This document shows, one piece after another, positions 1 to 8,040 of a stretch of 64,000 bases of DNA. This stretch comes from an uncultured Acidobacteriaceae bacterium (GTDB taxonomy: Bacteria > Acidobacteriota > Terriglobia > Terriglobales > Acidobacteriaceae). The notes below the pieces were generated by a model. That model saw only the letters and a program-made list of their open reading frames with translations, had not been told where the DNA came from and searched no databases. How positions within the stretch are numbered: position 1 is the stretch's first letter; each line of letters begins with the position of its first letter. A program made the position numbers and the translations under genes. Location: the NCBI GenBank assembly GCA_903828675.1, contig CAIKND010000216.1, positions 1-64,000 on the forward strand. Reading direction: 5' to 3'.

Positions 1-197
1 GAGCTTCGCGGTATTGGGCCCGCTCGCCCTGTTCGGCACCGCCTTCTATCTGGTTCTTGTTCATCGGCCCGCAGTTTCGATCCACGCTTCCTCCCCACAC
101 TCGGTCACCCTCATGCAGTTGCGCTTCACTTCGTTTACTGTGACCAGCTTACGACGGGACTCGCACCCGTAAGAACGCGCCCATGCTGGGCGCACAC
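1..197 (-). mobile_element. Group II intron, 5' part (truncated by window edge)
   Basis: Read on the minus strand, this stretch starts with GTGTGCGCCC, which fits the GUGYG 5' end of bacterial group II introns. It continues with a GC-rich hairpin (GCGCCCAGCATGGGCGC) and the tract CGGGTGCGAGTCCCG, which resemble domain I of bacterial introns as I remember them. The intron begins a few bases after the T-tract of the terminator hairpin at 206-232, and class C introns are known to insert just behind such terminators. The maturase/reverse transcriptase and the 3' end would lie left of the window. Family assignment is by recalled motifs only; the class is inferred from the insertion site. Confidence 0.55.
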
Positions 198-205
198 AAA
201 TGGAA

Positions 206-232
206 AGCCTCCGCCGATGACAGGCGGAGGCT
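206..232 (-). terminator. Rho-independent terminator of tRNA-Pro
   Basis: A perfect 10-bp stem (AGCCTCCGCC / GGCGGAGGCT) with a 7-nt loop lies 28 nt past the 3' end of the tRNA. On the minus strand it is followed by TTTCCATTT. The group II intron begins immediately after this T-rich tail, so the hairpin probably served as its target. Confidence 0.75.
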
Positions 233-260
233 GGAACTAAATGGAAAACAATGAACTAAA

Positions 261-337
261 TGGTCGGGACGGGCAGATTCGAACTGCCGACCCCTCGCAC
301 CCCAAGCGAGTGCTCTACCAGGCTGAGCCACGTCCCG
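261..337 (-). tRNA. tRNA-Pro (anticodon GGG)
   Basis: The minus strand folds into a full cloverleaf. The acceptor stem is CGGGACG/CGTCCCG, the anticodon stem CTCGC/GCGAG encloses the loop TTGGGGT (anticodon GGG), and the T-loop is TTCGAAT. CCA is encoded in the DNA. Length is 77 nt including CCA. It is followed by the terminator at 206-232 and then the intron. Confidence 0.95.
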
Positions 338-507
338 ACACAATGGAGCTGGCTCGGACGAGCCGGCTTTTAGGTCTTGATCAGTTTACACCAGCGCGGC
401 CATGTTCGTTTGAACCGGGACTCGATTCATCGCACAAAAGCCGTGCGAGGCAGATTTGCAGTGTGTTTTCAGTTCAGGTGATTACGGTGGAGATTTGAAC
501 CACGACT

Positions 508-780
508 CTAGTGGGCGGGCGGAACGAAATCCGAGGGCATGGTCGCGCCGGCTCCAAAGAAGAATTGCTCCATCTGCTCGACGAGGAACTGCTGCGCCTG
601 GGGGGTCCACGGCTGCAGACGGTACTCATTGAGCAGCATCTTCTGGTGGTCGACCCACTCAGCCCAAGCTACCTTGGAGACGTTTTTGAAGATCTTCTGA
701 CCAAACTCCGAATCGAAGGGCGGCTCTTCCAGACCCTCCATCTCCTTCTTGTTGCGAACGCAAAAAACGGTGTGCGCCAT
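508..780 (-). CDS. yggX: YggX-type Fe(II) trafficking / oxidative damage protection protein
   Basis: This 90-residue cytoplasmic protein matches the YggX family over its whole length. It starts MAHTVFC, with the conserved cysteine at position 7, and has the family's charged helical segments (EGLEEPPF, FGQKIF, WAEWVDHQKMLLNEYRL). YggX proteins bind ferrous iron and protect iron-sulfur enzymes from oxidative damage. The gene is monocistronic, between tRNA-Pro and a divergently placed membrane-protein gene. A GGAG-like ribosome site lies ahead of the ATG. The family call is firm; the role is taken from characterised homologues. Confidence 0.92.
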   Translation of the reverse strand: MAHTVFCVRNKKEMEGLEEPPFDSEFGQKIFKNVSKVAWAEWVDHQKMLLNEYRLQPWTPQAQQFLVEQMEQFFFGAGATMPSDFVPPAH

Positions 781-996
781 ATCGATTTCAGCTCCTTGAC
801 TTCATTTTCTATTGTATTGGATTGGGGGCACTGCGAAGATTGTGCTTGACAAGCGCAATGGCCAACGATTTTCTTGTTGTGATTCAGGATAATCGTCTTC
901 CGCGTTTCGTAGTTCTCATGCGCATTGCTGCGGATGGTGGCTCGGGCGCAAAACGGGTGGACTTCGACTCCAGCCCCGAACTCGAAAGGAACAATC

Positions 997-1356
997 ATGT
1001 CCGAACCAAATCCAACTGGCCTCTCAGATAACGCTGCCGGCGCTATTGCCTACATAACGATCGTTCCGGCAATTGTCTTCCTTGTGATGCCGCCCTATAA
1101 CGCCAGTTCATACGTGCGGTTTCACGCGTGGCAGTCGATCTTTCTTAACCTGGCAGCGTTTGTCATAAGCGTAGCCTTGAGCTTTGTCCTGGTGTTCAGC
1201 GTGGTGTTTGGGGCTTTCTTCTTCATAGCCCTCACCCGGCTGGTCTGGCTTGCCTGGTTCGTGATCTGGCTGGTGTGTGTTCTGAAGGCGATGAATGGGC
1301 AACGCTTCAAGCTTCCCGTTATTGGCGCGTTTGCCGAGAAGCAGGCCGGCCAGTAA
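997..1356 (+). CDS. DUF4870/Tic20-like small membrane protein
   Basis: A 119-residue protein with about three hydrophobic helices: AAGAIAYITIVPAIVFLVM, a central segment near residues 45-70, and one near 75-100. It ends in RFKLPVIGAFAEKQAG. It looks like the DUF4870 (Tic20-like) family, whose function is unknown. The ATG at 997 was chosen over an upstream in-frame ATG because AAAGGA lies just before it and because the paralogue at 1513 begins at the same place. The two genes form a tandem pair with the same N-terminal TGLSDNAA and C-terminal FKLP-IG--AEKQAG signatures, so they arose by duplication. Confidence 0.75.
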   Translation: MSEPNPTGLSDNAAGAIAYITIVPAIVFLVMPPYNASSYVRFHAWQSIFLNLAAFVISVALSFVLVFSVVFGAFFFIALTRLVWLAWFVIWLVCVLKAMNGQRFKLPVIGAFAEKQAGQ

Positions 1357-1512
1357 CTAGCTAATCGGCTGCATCAGCCCGGGGACGGTGGCTGCGTGGA
1401 AGTTGTTCTCGGCGGTGCAGCACGTTTTTCCGCAACTGTTCCCCTCCTGCTCGCCCTTTGCCGAGCGTGAAGTGTCTTGCCTTATAACCCCGTGCAATGC
1501 CAAAGGAGCCCC

Positions 1513-1869
1513 GTGCCCGAAGAAACCCCACAGACTGGTCTTAGCGACAATGCCGCATCCGGCCTTGCCTACGTCACCTTTATTCCGGCGATCGTCTTTC
1601 TGGCGATTCCGCCGTACAACCAAAGCCCGAACGTGCGTTTCCATTCCTGGCAATCGATCTTCCTGGCGATTGCCTGGATTGCGGTCTGGGTTGTTCTTGT
1701 GATTTTAGGAATGATCCCGTTCGTTAATCTCATCGATGTAGTTCTGTTCCCATTGGTTGGGCTCGGATTCTTCATCCTATGGATCATCGTGCTAATCAAC
1801 GCATTTAACGGCAAGCGCTTCAAGCTGCCGATCATTGGCCCTCTTGCCGAAAAGCAGGCTGGAGCCTAA
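1513..1869 (+). CDS. DUF4870/Tic20-like small membrane protein (paralogue)
   Basis: A 118-residue integral membrane protein, paralogous to the gene just upstream: VRFH-WQSIFL, N-AFNGKRFKLPIIG and AEKQAG are shared. It has three predicted transmembrane helices. I place the start at GTG 1513 because AAGGAG lies five bases ahead of it. The longer in-frame ATG at 1477 has no comparable site and adds residues absent from the paralogue. It is probably expressed separately, since about 155 bases separate the two genes. Function unknown. Confidence 0.75.
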   Translation: MPEETPQTGLSDNAASGLAYVTFIPAIVFLAIPPYNQSPNVRFHSWQSIFLAIAWIAVWVVLVILGMIPFVNLIDVVLFPLVGLGFFILWIIVLINAFNGKRFKLPIIGPLAEKQAGA

Positions 1870-1912
1870 ATCACAGCAACGATATGCAAGTGGCGCTGCG
1901 GGCCGGAAGGCC

Positions 1913-4507
1913 TCAGCGCCGCTTGCCTTTTTGCCCAAACTTTTTCCGGGCTTTGAATGAACGCGCCGGTGCGGATGTAGCTTTCTTCTTCTTTGCTTTC
2001 GTGGGCAATTTGGGCGTCTTCTTGCCTGTGAGTGCAATGCCTTCCTCGACAATCGAAAACTGAAGCCTGCGCTCCTGCGCAAGGATGCGGTCGAGAATCA
2101 CCTGGACCCGGTCGCCTGCGCGGAAACAGTGGCCAGTGCGCTCGCCGATGACCTCGTGGGTGTTCTCGCGCCAGGTGTAGCGGTCATTGCGGAGCGAGTC
2201 GATGGGCACCAGGCCCTCAACAAAGAGGTCCGTCAGTTCCACAAAGAGGCCGTATTTGGCGGGGTTCAGCACCAGCCCGGCGAACTCTTCACCGACTCGG
2301 TCCTGCATGAAGCGGACCTTCTTCCACTCGATGAGTTCGCGCTCTGCCTCTGCGGCGCGGCGCTCGGTCTGGCTGGTTTCCTCGGCGATCTGCGCAAGTT
2401 CCGATTCAAGGATGGGAGGCTCGGGAGTAAGATCCCGCCCACTCCCAGGCCGCAAAGTTGAGACCTGGGGCACCCGAGCTTCAAGCAGTCCTTCATTGTG
2501 ATGGTGCCAGGGAGAGCTGTGCCTGCCCTCAGGAATTTCCCCTTTGGCGATCACGCCGGCGCGGAGCAGCGCCTTGGAAATGCGATGGACAATGAGGTCT
2601 GGATAGCGGCGAATGGGCGAGGTGAAGTGCGTATACGTGGGCGCGGCCAGCGCGAAGTGGCCCTCGTTGATCTCGGAGTAGCGGGCCTGGCGAAGCGAAC
2701 GCAACATGAGGTAGCTGAGAATCCGCTCCTCAGGTTTGCCTTCAATGCGGGCAGCCAGCTTTTGATACATGCGTGGCGTGACGGGGATGTCCTCAGGAAC
2801 CTCATGAGTGAGCGGATTGCGACCGGTGCGCTGGGCATCGCGCCGGTCGCCGCGGGTGACAATGCGCTTGACCGGCAGAGCGCCGAGTCCGAGCGAGTAG
2901 CCGAAGGCCGCGGCCAGTTCCTCGAATTGAACCACGCGCCGGGGTTCGGGCTTTTCATGGATGCGGTAAAGCGAAGGGACGCCGAGGTCTTCAAGCCAGG
3001 TGGCGACACATTCGTTGGCTGCCAGCATGAACTCCTCAATGAGGCGGTTGGCCCATGTGCGCTCAGATTTAGTGACGCCTTGCATCTGGCCGCGCTCGTC
3101 AAACGCGATGACCGGCTCGGGCAGGTCGAAGTCTATTGAGCCGCGCTCCTCGCGGCGCTTGTTCATGAGGCCGGCGAGATGGCGCATGAGTTCGAAACCG
3201 GGGACCAGAGCGTTGTACTTGTCGCGGGTTTCGACGATCCCTTCGTTTGTCTCTCCGGAGATGATGGCGTGGACATCGGTGTAGGTCATGCGTGCGGCGG
3301 AGCGAATGACGCCTTCGACGATCTCGTAGCTGAGGATGCGACCCTCTGCGTCGAGCTGCATGATGCAACTGAGGACGAGGCGATCTTCGCCGGGACGGAG
3401 GCTGCAAATGTTTGTCGAGAGTTCCTGGGGGAGCATGGGAATGGCGCGGTCAGGAAAGTAGACACTGGTTCCGCGGAGACGGGCTTCAAGGTCGAGATCG
3501 GTACCGGGTAGGACATATTCGGCCACGTCTGCGATATGGACCTGCAATTCGTAGCCGCCTGAGGGGCGCTCGGTAACCAGGACAGCATCGTCGAAGTCGC
3601 GGGCCGTCTCGCCATCGATGGTGACGACGGGGAGGGAGCGGAAGTCGCGGCGGGACTCGGCTTCAGCGGGGTCGAGATGGGCAACATTGCGGGCTTCGGC
3701 CAGCACGTTCTCAGGAAAGATGTGCGGCAACTGGTGCTTGCGGATCATCATTTCGACATCGACGCCAAAGTCGTCAGGCGAGCCCAGCACTTCAATGACC
3801 CGGCCAACCGGGGGACGTGTCGGAGTGGGCCAACTGGTGATCTCCACATCGACGACGAGGCCCTCAAGGTTGTCGTATGTCGGGGTGGGGACTACTTTCG
3901 AACCAAGAACACGGTGTGGCGTGGCAGCTTCGCTGGCGGAAGGCAGTTCCTGGCCCTCGGGAATAAGGATGGGCTGGGCCATGCGATCGTCAAAGGGGAC
4001 GACGTTGTGGCCCAGTGACCGGTCAGAACGCGCGTAATGAAAGATGCCGACTACGGTGGGGTTGCGGCGTTCGATGACGCGGACGATGCGGCCCTGACGT
4101 CGCCCATCGGCCTTAGGAGGCTCAACTTCAACCAGTACCTGGTCACCCTGCATGGCACCGTTGATCTCGTTGGGAGGAATGAAGATGTCTTCCTCCACCC
4201 TACGGACCCCACTGGAAGCCTGGCGGGCGTTGGGGCGGACAAAGCCAAAGCCGTCCCGATGGAGATCGAGGCGGCCCGCGGTGAGGTTTTCGCGCGTGCC
4301 ACCCGCAGCGGAGAGCGCCCGGGGAATACTCCAATGTTCGCGGTCAAGCTTGGCCAACTGGCCGCGCACTGTGAGGCGAGCCAATTGTTCGAGTAGCAGA
4401 CGCCGCTCCCTGCCACCTGCCATGCCGAGTTCGCGCACGAGTTGTTTGTATCCGGCCTTGCCACCAGCGGAGCGGGCAATTCGCACCAGAAGTTCACGAT
4501 CGGTCAT
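1913..4507 (-). CDS. rnr: Ribonuclease R (3'-5' exoribonuclease)
   Basis: An 864-residue RNase II/R-family hydrolytic exoribonuclease that degrades structured RNA. Order of domains: an N-terminal winged-helix region (about 1-65), cold-shock/OB domains (about 75-270), the RNB catalytic core (about 285-720) with the metal-binding motif ETARDFDDAV near residue 302, the TYTHFTSPIRRYPDL motif, then an S1 domain (about 735-820) and a lysine/arginine-rich tail. Between the RNB motif TSPIRRYPDL and the helix containing QTERRAAEAER there is an extra segment of about 40 residues. It includes the peptide EARVPQVSTLRPG encoded by a palindromic repeat at 2444-2469. The gene stands alone, convergent with the membrane-protein pair. 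Confidence 0.96.
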   Translation of the reverse strand: MTDRELLVRIARSAGGKAGYKQLVRELGMAGGRERRLLLEQLARLTVRGQLAKLDREHWSIPRALSAAGGTRENLTAGRLDLHRDGFGFVRPNARQASSGVRRVEEDIFIPPNEINGAMQGDQVLVEVEPPKADGRRQGRIVRVIERRNPTVVGIFHYARSDRSLGHNVVPFDDRMAQPILIPEGQELPSASEAATPHRVLGSKVVPTPTYDNLEGLVVDVEITSWPTPTRPPVGRVIEVLGSPDDFGVDVEMMIRKHQLPHIFPENVLAEARNVAHLDPAEAESRRDFRSLPVVTIDGETARDFDDAVLVTERPSGGYELQVHIADVAEYVLPGTDLDLEARLRGTSVYFPDRAIPMLPQELSTNICSLRPGEDRLVLSCIMQLDAEGRILSYEIVEGVIRSAARMTYTDVHAIISGETNEGIVETRDKYNALVPGFELMRHLAGLMNKRREERGSIDFDLPEPVIAFDERGQMQGVTKSERTWANRLIEEFMLAANECVATWLEDLGVPSLYRIHEKPEPRRVVQFEELAAAFGYSLGLGALPVKRIVTRGDRRDAQRTGRNPLTHEVPEDIPVTPRMYQKLAARIEGKPEERILSYLMLRSLRQARYSEINEGHFALAAPTYTHFTSPIRRYPDLIVHRISKALLRAGVIAKGEIPEGRHSSPWHHHNEGLLEARVPQVSTLRPGSGRDLTPEPPILESELAQIAEETSQTERRAAEAERELIEWKKVRFMQDRVGEEFAGLVLNPAKYGLFVELTDLFVEGLVPIDSLRNDRYTWRENTHEVIGERTGHCFRAGDRVQVILDRILAQERRLQFSIVEEGIALTGKKTPKLPTKAKKKKATSAPARSFKARKKFGQKGKRR
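2444..2469. repeat. Type II palindrome inside rnr
   Basis: The arms CCCAGG-C and G-CCTGGG flank a short core and are followed by GGCACCCG. The same unit occurs at 43071-43096 in trmFO and at 48881-48906 between genes. Here it is read in frame and encodes RVPQVSTLRPG within RNase R. The arms are less perfect (7 of 8 pairs) than in the other two copies. Confidence 0.7.
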
Positions 4508-4859
4508 AAGTTAAGAGTAGGCCATGGGAGGCTTGACCTGCAGTATGCCTGCAGGACTAAGCATCAAATCCGCTGTTTTAAGAGGAATTTCACTTCTTTC
4601 TGGCCGGAGAAGTGTTGTCAGAGATGGCAACCGTGGGCCGTTGACCGGTCGTACTCTCGTATATTTGCGGGGATCGCCTTAGAATAGCGACAGCGCACTC
4701 TTTTAGGTGGACCGCGAAGAGAGGGTGTTCTTTTCGTGGCCGTAGGGCGCCGCGAAGGCGCCATGACACGGCTGTTCGCATTCTTCAGATTTTTGGGGCA
4801 CCCGGCAAAGGCCCTGCCTTGGAATCCCCTAGTCCCTTTCGGACAGAAAAGGAAGTATC
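4508..4859. other. Intergenic region upstream of first bactofilin
   Basis: About 350 bases between the divergent rnr and bactofilin genes, so it must hold both promoters. I see no convincing ORF. A fragment TTTTTGGGGCACCCGG near 4783-4798 resembles the edge of the dispersed palindrome families, but no full hairpin is present. A ribosome site (AAAAGGA) lies at 4847-4853, just ahead of the bactofilin TTG start. Confidence 0.5.
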
Positions 4860-5375
4860 TTGAGCGCTATGTGGAAACCTAACCAGACGGAATCGATTGT
4901 TCCTGCTTCTACCCCTGAATCCCCCCGAGCGGCGATGCCTACTCCGGTGTTTGAAACTGCCATCCGTACACCTACAGCTACATCGGGCGAGCAGTCGACA
5001 ATTGGAAAAGGCCTGCTGATCAAGGGTGAAATCAGCGGCACGGAGTCGCTTTACGTCGACGGCAAGGTGGAAGGCAGCATCAACCTTCCAGGTAACCGCG
5101 TGACCATTGGCCGCAACGGACAGGTGGCCGCCAGCATCAACGCGCGCGAGATCGTCGTACTGGGCAAGATCCGCGGCAATGTGACGGCAGCGGATCGCGT
5201 GGACATACGCGTCGAGGGGTCCCTGAGCGGCGATGTGACCGCAGCACGAATCAGCATCGAGGATGGCGCATTCTTCAAAGGCGGAATCGACATTCGCAAG
5301 CCCGAAGGCAAGCAGGGCGGTACCTTGGCCAGCGGGAGCCTGGCAGGAGAGGCACCCAAGCCACTGTTACCCTAG
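4860..5375 (+). CDS. Bactofilin (paralogue 1)
   Basis: A 171-residue bactofilin: a cytoskeletal protein whose right-handed beta-helix core polymerises into filaments without nucleotide and usually scaffolds cell-wall or polar proteins. The core (about residues 47-145) has the repeating rungs GLLIKGEISGTESLYVDG, GSINLPGNRVTIGRNG, REIVVLGKIRGNVTA and GDVTAARISIEDGAFFKGG. It is flanked by a proline/threonine-rich N-tail and a flexible C-tail. The start is TTG 4860, with AAAAGGA six bases before it; the resulting MSAMWKP matches MCAMWKP of paralogue 3. First of three bactofilin genes in 3.8 kb, all on the same strand. Confidence 0.93.
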   Translation: MSAMWKPNQTESIVPASTPESPRAAMPTPVFETAIRTPTATSGEQSTIGKGLLIKGEISGTESLYVDGKVEGSINLPGNRVTIGRNGQVAASINAREIVVLGKIRGNVTAADRVDIRVEGSLSGDVTAARISIEDGAFFKGGIDIRKPEGKQGGTLASGSLAGEAPKPLLP

Positions 5376-5954
5376 CACCGACTTCCGGTGTGCAGGTGGT
5401 TATCCCTGTTCCACCAATCAGGAAGGGGTAACCAGACGGATTCAGCCCCACCCCTGCAATGAATCCCCATTGCAAGGGTGAGCCCTCGCGCTGATCCTGA
5501 AGGACAGACCTTCCCTATCGATGCGCGCCTTGGCCGATGGACTCAAGGCACGCCAATGTACTGAAAACAGGTGAAATACATCTCATTCAACGGGCAGTGA
5601 GGCAGCCGCGGGGCAGTTTTGGCCCGATCGTCGCAGCGTGGGCAAAGCGCAGTCCGGCTCCTCGCGCACCGAACGTCCACAGTTGGTTAACAGGTAATCT
5701 CGACTCCGTTACGAACGATCTATTGAGTTTCCAGTCATTCTGATGTACTCTGAACCCTCTTCGCTTGACGGAATGTGGTAAATTCACACGAGGGTCAAGC
5801 AAGAGACCTCAAGGCGGAACGCGAGAAGACTTCTGGCCGCCCGTGAATATGCAGACGGCAGAAGGATATCGCCAGTCGGTAATGATTCAAGCAGGGTCTC
5901 GGGAGCTGCCTTGCCAACGGGCCCGAAATTCCCCCAGAAAAGGAAGTGCGCACT
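5376..5954. other. Intergenic region between bactofilins 1 and 2
   Basis: About 580 bases without a convincing gene. Shortly after the first bactofilin stop there is an imperfect hairpin with outer arms GGTTATCCC and GGGTAACC (about 5398-5433), which may act as a terminator. The long spacing suggests that the second bactofilin has its own promoter. I see no other structure I can support. Confidence 0.45.
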
Positions 5955-6461
5955 GTGTCAGCCATGTTGAAATCCAGCCAGGACGAATACCCCGACCGCA
6001 ATTCATCCACAGATGGCTCACGCCATTCTATGGGTATCGTAGCTCACGAAACAATGGGCCGCACCGCAGTTTCAACCGCGGAACAGGGCATTATCGCCAA
6101 GGGTCTGATTCTGAGGGGCGAGATTACCGGCACGGAGTCGCTTTTTATCGACGGCAGAGTCGAAGGCGGCATCAGCCTGCCCGGCAGCCGTGTCACAGTA
6201 GGCCGCAATGGCCAGGTGAACGCCAATATCAGCGCTCGCGAGATTGTGATTATGGGGAAAGTCCAGGGCAATGTTACGGCATCGGACAGCGTTAATATCC
6301 GTGCTGAGGGTGGCGTTACCGGAGATGTAACCGCAGCCCGGATAAGCATCGAAGACGGCGCCTTCTTCAAGGGCGGTATCGACATCCGCAAGTCGACAGT
6401 GAAACCGACACTCTCAGACTTTGTGGGCCAGACCTCGAAAGAAGCCCTCAATCTTCCCTAG
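5955..6461 (+). CDS. Bactofilin (paralogue 2)
   Basis: A 168-residue bactofilin with the same beta-helix rungs as paralogue 1: GLILRGEITGTESLFIDG, GGISLPGSRVTVGRNG, REIVIMGKVQGNVTA and GDVTAARISIEDGAFFKGG. The N-terminal tail is unrelated and serine/threonine rich. I place the start at GTG 5955, which gives VSAMLK aligned with MSAMWK of paralogue 1 and has AAAAGGAAG upstream. The core is most similar to paralogue 1, while the tails diverge, consistent with different partners for each paralogue. A palindrome at 6495-6520 follows. Confidence 0.92.
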   Translation: MSAMLKSSQDEYPDRNSSTDGSRHSMGIVAHETMGRTAVSTAEQGIIAKGLILRGEITGTESLFIDGRVEGGISLPGSRVTVGRNGQVNANISAREIVIMGKVQGNVTASDSVNIRAEGGVTGDVTAARISIEDGAFFKGGIDIRKSTVKPTLSDFVGQTSKEALNLP

Positions 6462-6494
6462 CAGATCGCCGACAAACAGGTGATTCGCCTCACT

Positions 6495-6520
6495 CCACAT
6501 ACCGTTCGAACGGTATGTGG
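6495..6520. terminator. 26-bp perfect palindrome behind bactofilin 2
   Basis: CCACATACCG-TTCGAA-CGGTATGTGG is a perfect palindrome 34 bases after the bactofilin stop, followed by ATTTGTGTT. It could form a terminator hairpin, but the T-tract is weak, so a protein-binding site is also possible. Confidence 0.5.
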
Positions 6521-7064
6521 ATTTGTGTTCATTCCGGTTTCAAATTCCTCAAAACCTAAACGCCAGGCCAGAGCACCACAGTTGATACCAGAGCTGCGCA
6601 CTCTCGTGTCTGTGTCCCAAGTTCGCGCAAGGTAACCATTTTTTCAAGATTATTTATTGCATTATGGGACATTTCCTCGAAATGCGAGCAAGAATGCGCT
6701 TATTTATTCGTATTATCAATCGATAACTAAGTATATGTTTACCACGTGAACATTGCGAAAAATGTAGCACTTTAGTGCTATTTGCCATCTTATAAGTACT
6801 CAGTTATTAATCACTAAAGTTACCACATAGAGTGACTTTCGGGACCGGTACATTGCTTTAATGACAATCTGCAGAATTCTGTTGGCGATTCGTCTCCTGG
6901 GGGCTCGGGCAAATCGCTGTCCGTTGCGTGAGGGGAACAACCAACCTGCCTTACTGTGGCTAGAGCTGCAGGGGCATGGAGAATTTAAATCCGGCGATGG
7001 GCTGCCATCCGAAGCCTGATAGGACTTCGGGTGGCACAGTGCACGTGGGCAGGAAGGAATTGCC
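6521..7064. other. AT-rich intergenic region
   Basis: About 540 bases with no supported gene. The middle (about 6640-6830) is markedly richer in A and T than its surroundings (for example TTATTTATTGCATTATGGG and TAGCACTTTAGTGCTA). This suggests a promoter/regulatory zone or transferred DNA. The inverted pair TAGCACTTTAGTGCTA near 6765 is a small perfect palindrome. A good ribosome site, AGGAAGGAA, leads into the PAS gene. Confidence 0.5.
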
Positions 7065-7556
7065 TTGATCGAAAGCGTCTTCAGTACGGAATTGCAATAT
7101 TGCCAAGCGCAAGACATATTCTGGGCGCATTCCGGGTCCGCAATCGCTGTTATCGATTTGAATCTAAATAACTTAATTGATGCCAACCCGGCGGTGGAGA
7201 CGCTAACGGGATATAGGCTCGATGAACTTCTAGGCTTGAGATTCGCCGACCTTATGGCCGAGCGGGAATCTCGCAGGACGAATGAACTCTTGCGACATGC
7301 ACCGGAGAACCAAGAGGAGTCGCTCGGAATGATGCAAATCGTTCGCAAGGACGGCCGAGAGGTTTCCGTTTCTGCTTTCTTCTCAGCCCGGCTGGAGTGG
7401 GAGCGGAGGGGCGCGAGATTTCTTGTTATGCGTGATCTCGAAGCGAAGGATCGAGCTGGTCGGAAGTTCAAGATTGGGACCGGCGTTGCCCGACAGAGGT
7501 CCGTGATGGCAAACGACAGCCATAGTCGCTCAAAATGCCCCGCTGAACGAGATTAG
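7065..7556 (+). CDS. Stand-alone PAS-domain protein
   Basis: A 163-residue cytoplasmic protein with one PAS domain (about residues 15-130): FWAHSGSAIAVIDLNLNNLIDANPA, then the PAS core GYRLDELLGLRF and a C-terminal strand FLVMRDLEAKDRA. No histidine kinase, GGDEF or other output domain follows. After about residue 128 the sequence loses domain character, so this may be the sensor remnant of a larger protein cut by a frameshift. The start is TTG 7065, with AGGAAGGAA upstream. It sits between two bactofilin genes, but no functional link can be shown. Confidence 0.7.
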   Translation: MIESVFSTELQYCQAQDIFWAHSGSAIAVIDLNLNNLIDANPAVETLTGYRLDELLGLRFADLMAERESRRTNELLRHAPENQEESLGMMQIVRKDGREVSVSAFFSARLEWERRGARFLVMRDLEAKDRAGRKFKIGTGVARQRSVMANDSHSRSKCPAERD

Positions 7557-7599
7557 GCTCCAGGCGAATGCCGACAGCCAACAAAGGATATGCCCGGTT

Positions 7600-7893
7600 A
7601 TGAGAAGCACATCGGAGGGTTTCCCCATCAGCACGTATCGACCTGAGTATGAGCTAGCCATGAAGCAAGTGGACGATGTAGCATGTTTAGCTTGTCCGCT
7701 TTGCAGTTCGACGGCGTTGTGTCCATCGAATCGTCAGTGGTTTGAAAGTCGGGTTGACTTCTTCGCCCAGTGCGTCTTCAGGTTTCAATGTCCCATCCGC
7801 TGCCGGGGATGCAATCAGCGTTTCTACCGCAGCATCGGATGGTGGTGGAAATTCAGACAGGCTAAGAGGAGGCTGTCGATTTGCGAATATTGA
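7600..7893 (+). CDS. Small cysteine-rich zinc-ribbon-like protein
   Basis: A 97-residue ORF with cysteine pairs CLACPLC, then CPIRCRGCNQRFYR and a tryptophan-rich tail. Small proteins with a CPxC...FRCRxCxxRFYR zinc ribbon are, as I recall, frequent in acidobacteria. The pairing of two cysteine clusters with RFYR supports a real gene, possibly a degenerate one. Its ATG start is uncertain: AAAGGA is 12 bases away, and another ATG at 7590 is in a different frame. Function unknown. It could be a membrane-proximal or nucleic-acid-binding protein. Confidence 0.45.
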   Translation: MRSTSEGFPISTYRPEYELAMKQVDDVACLACPLCSSTALCPSNRQWFESRVDFFAQCVFRFQCPIRCRGCNQRFYRSIGWWWKFRQAKRRLSICEY

Positions 7894-8040
7894 CTCCCAT
7901 GAAGGAAATGGAGAAAGCGCGCAGCGGAGTATTTAATGTGGCAGGCATTGGTGATAATCTCGCAGTAATTGCCAGCACAACCTTAGTAGGTCGTACTTTT
8001 ATTTCAATCCGAGATTTGTTGTAAACAGGAGATATGAACC

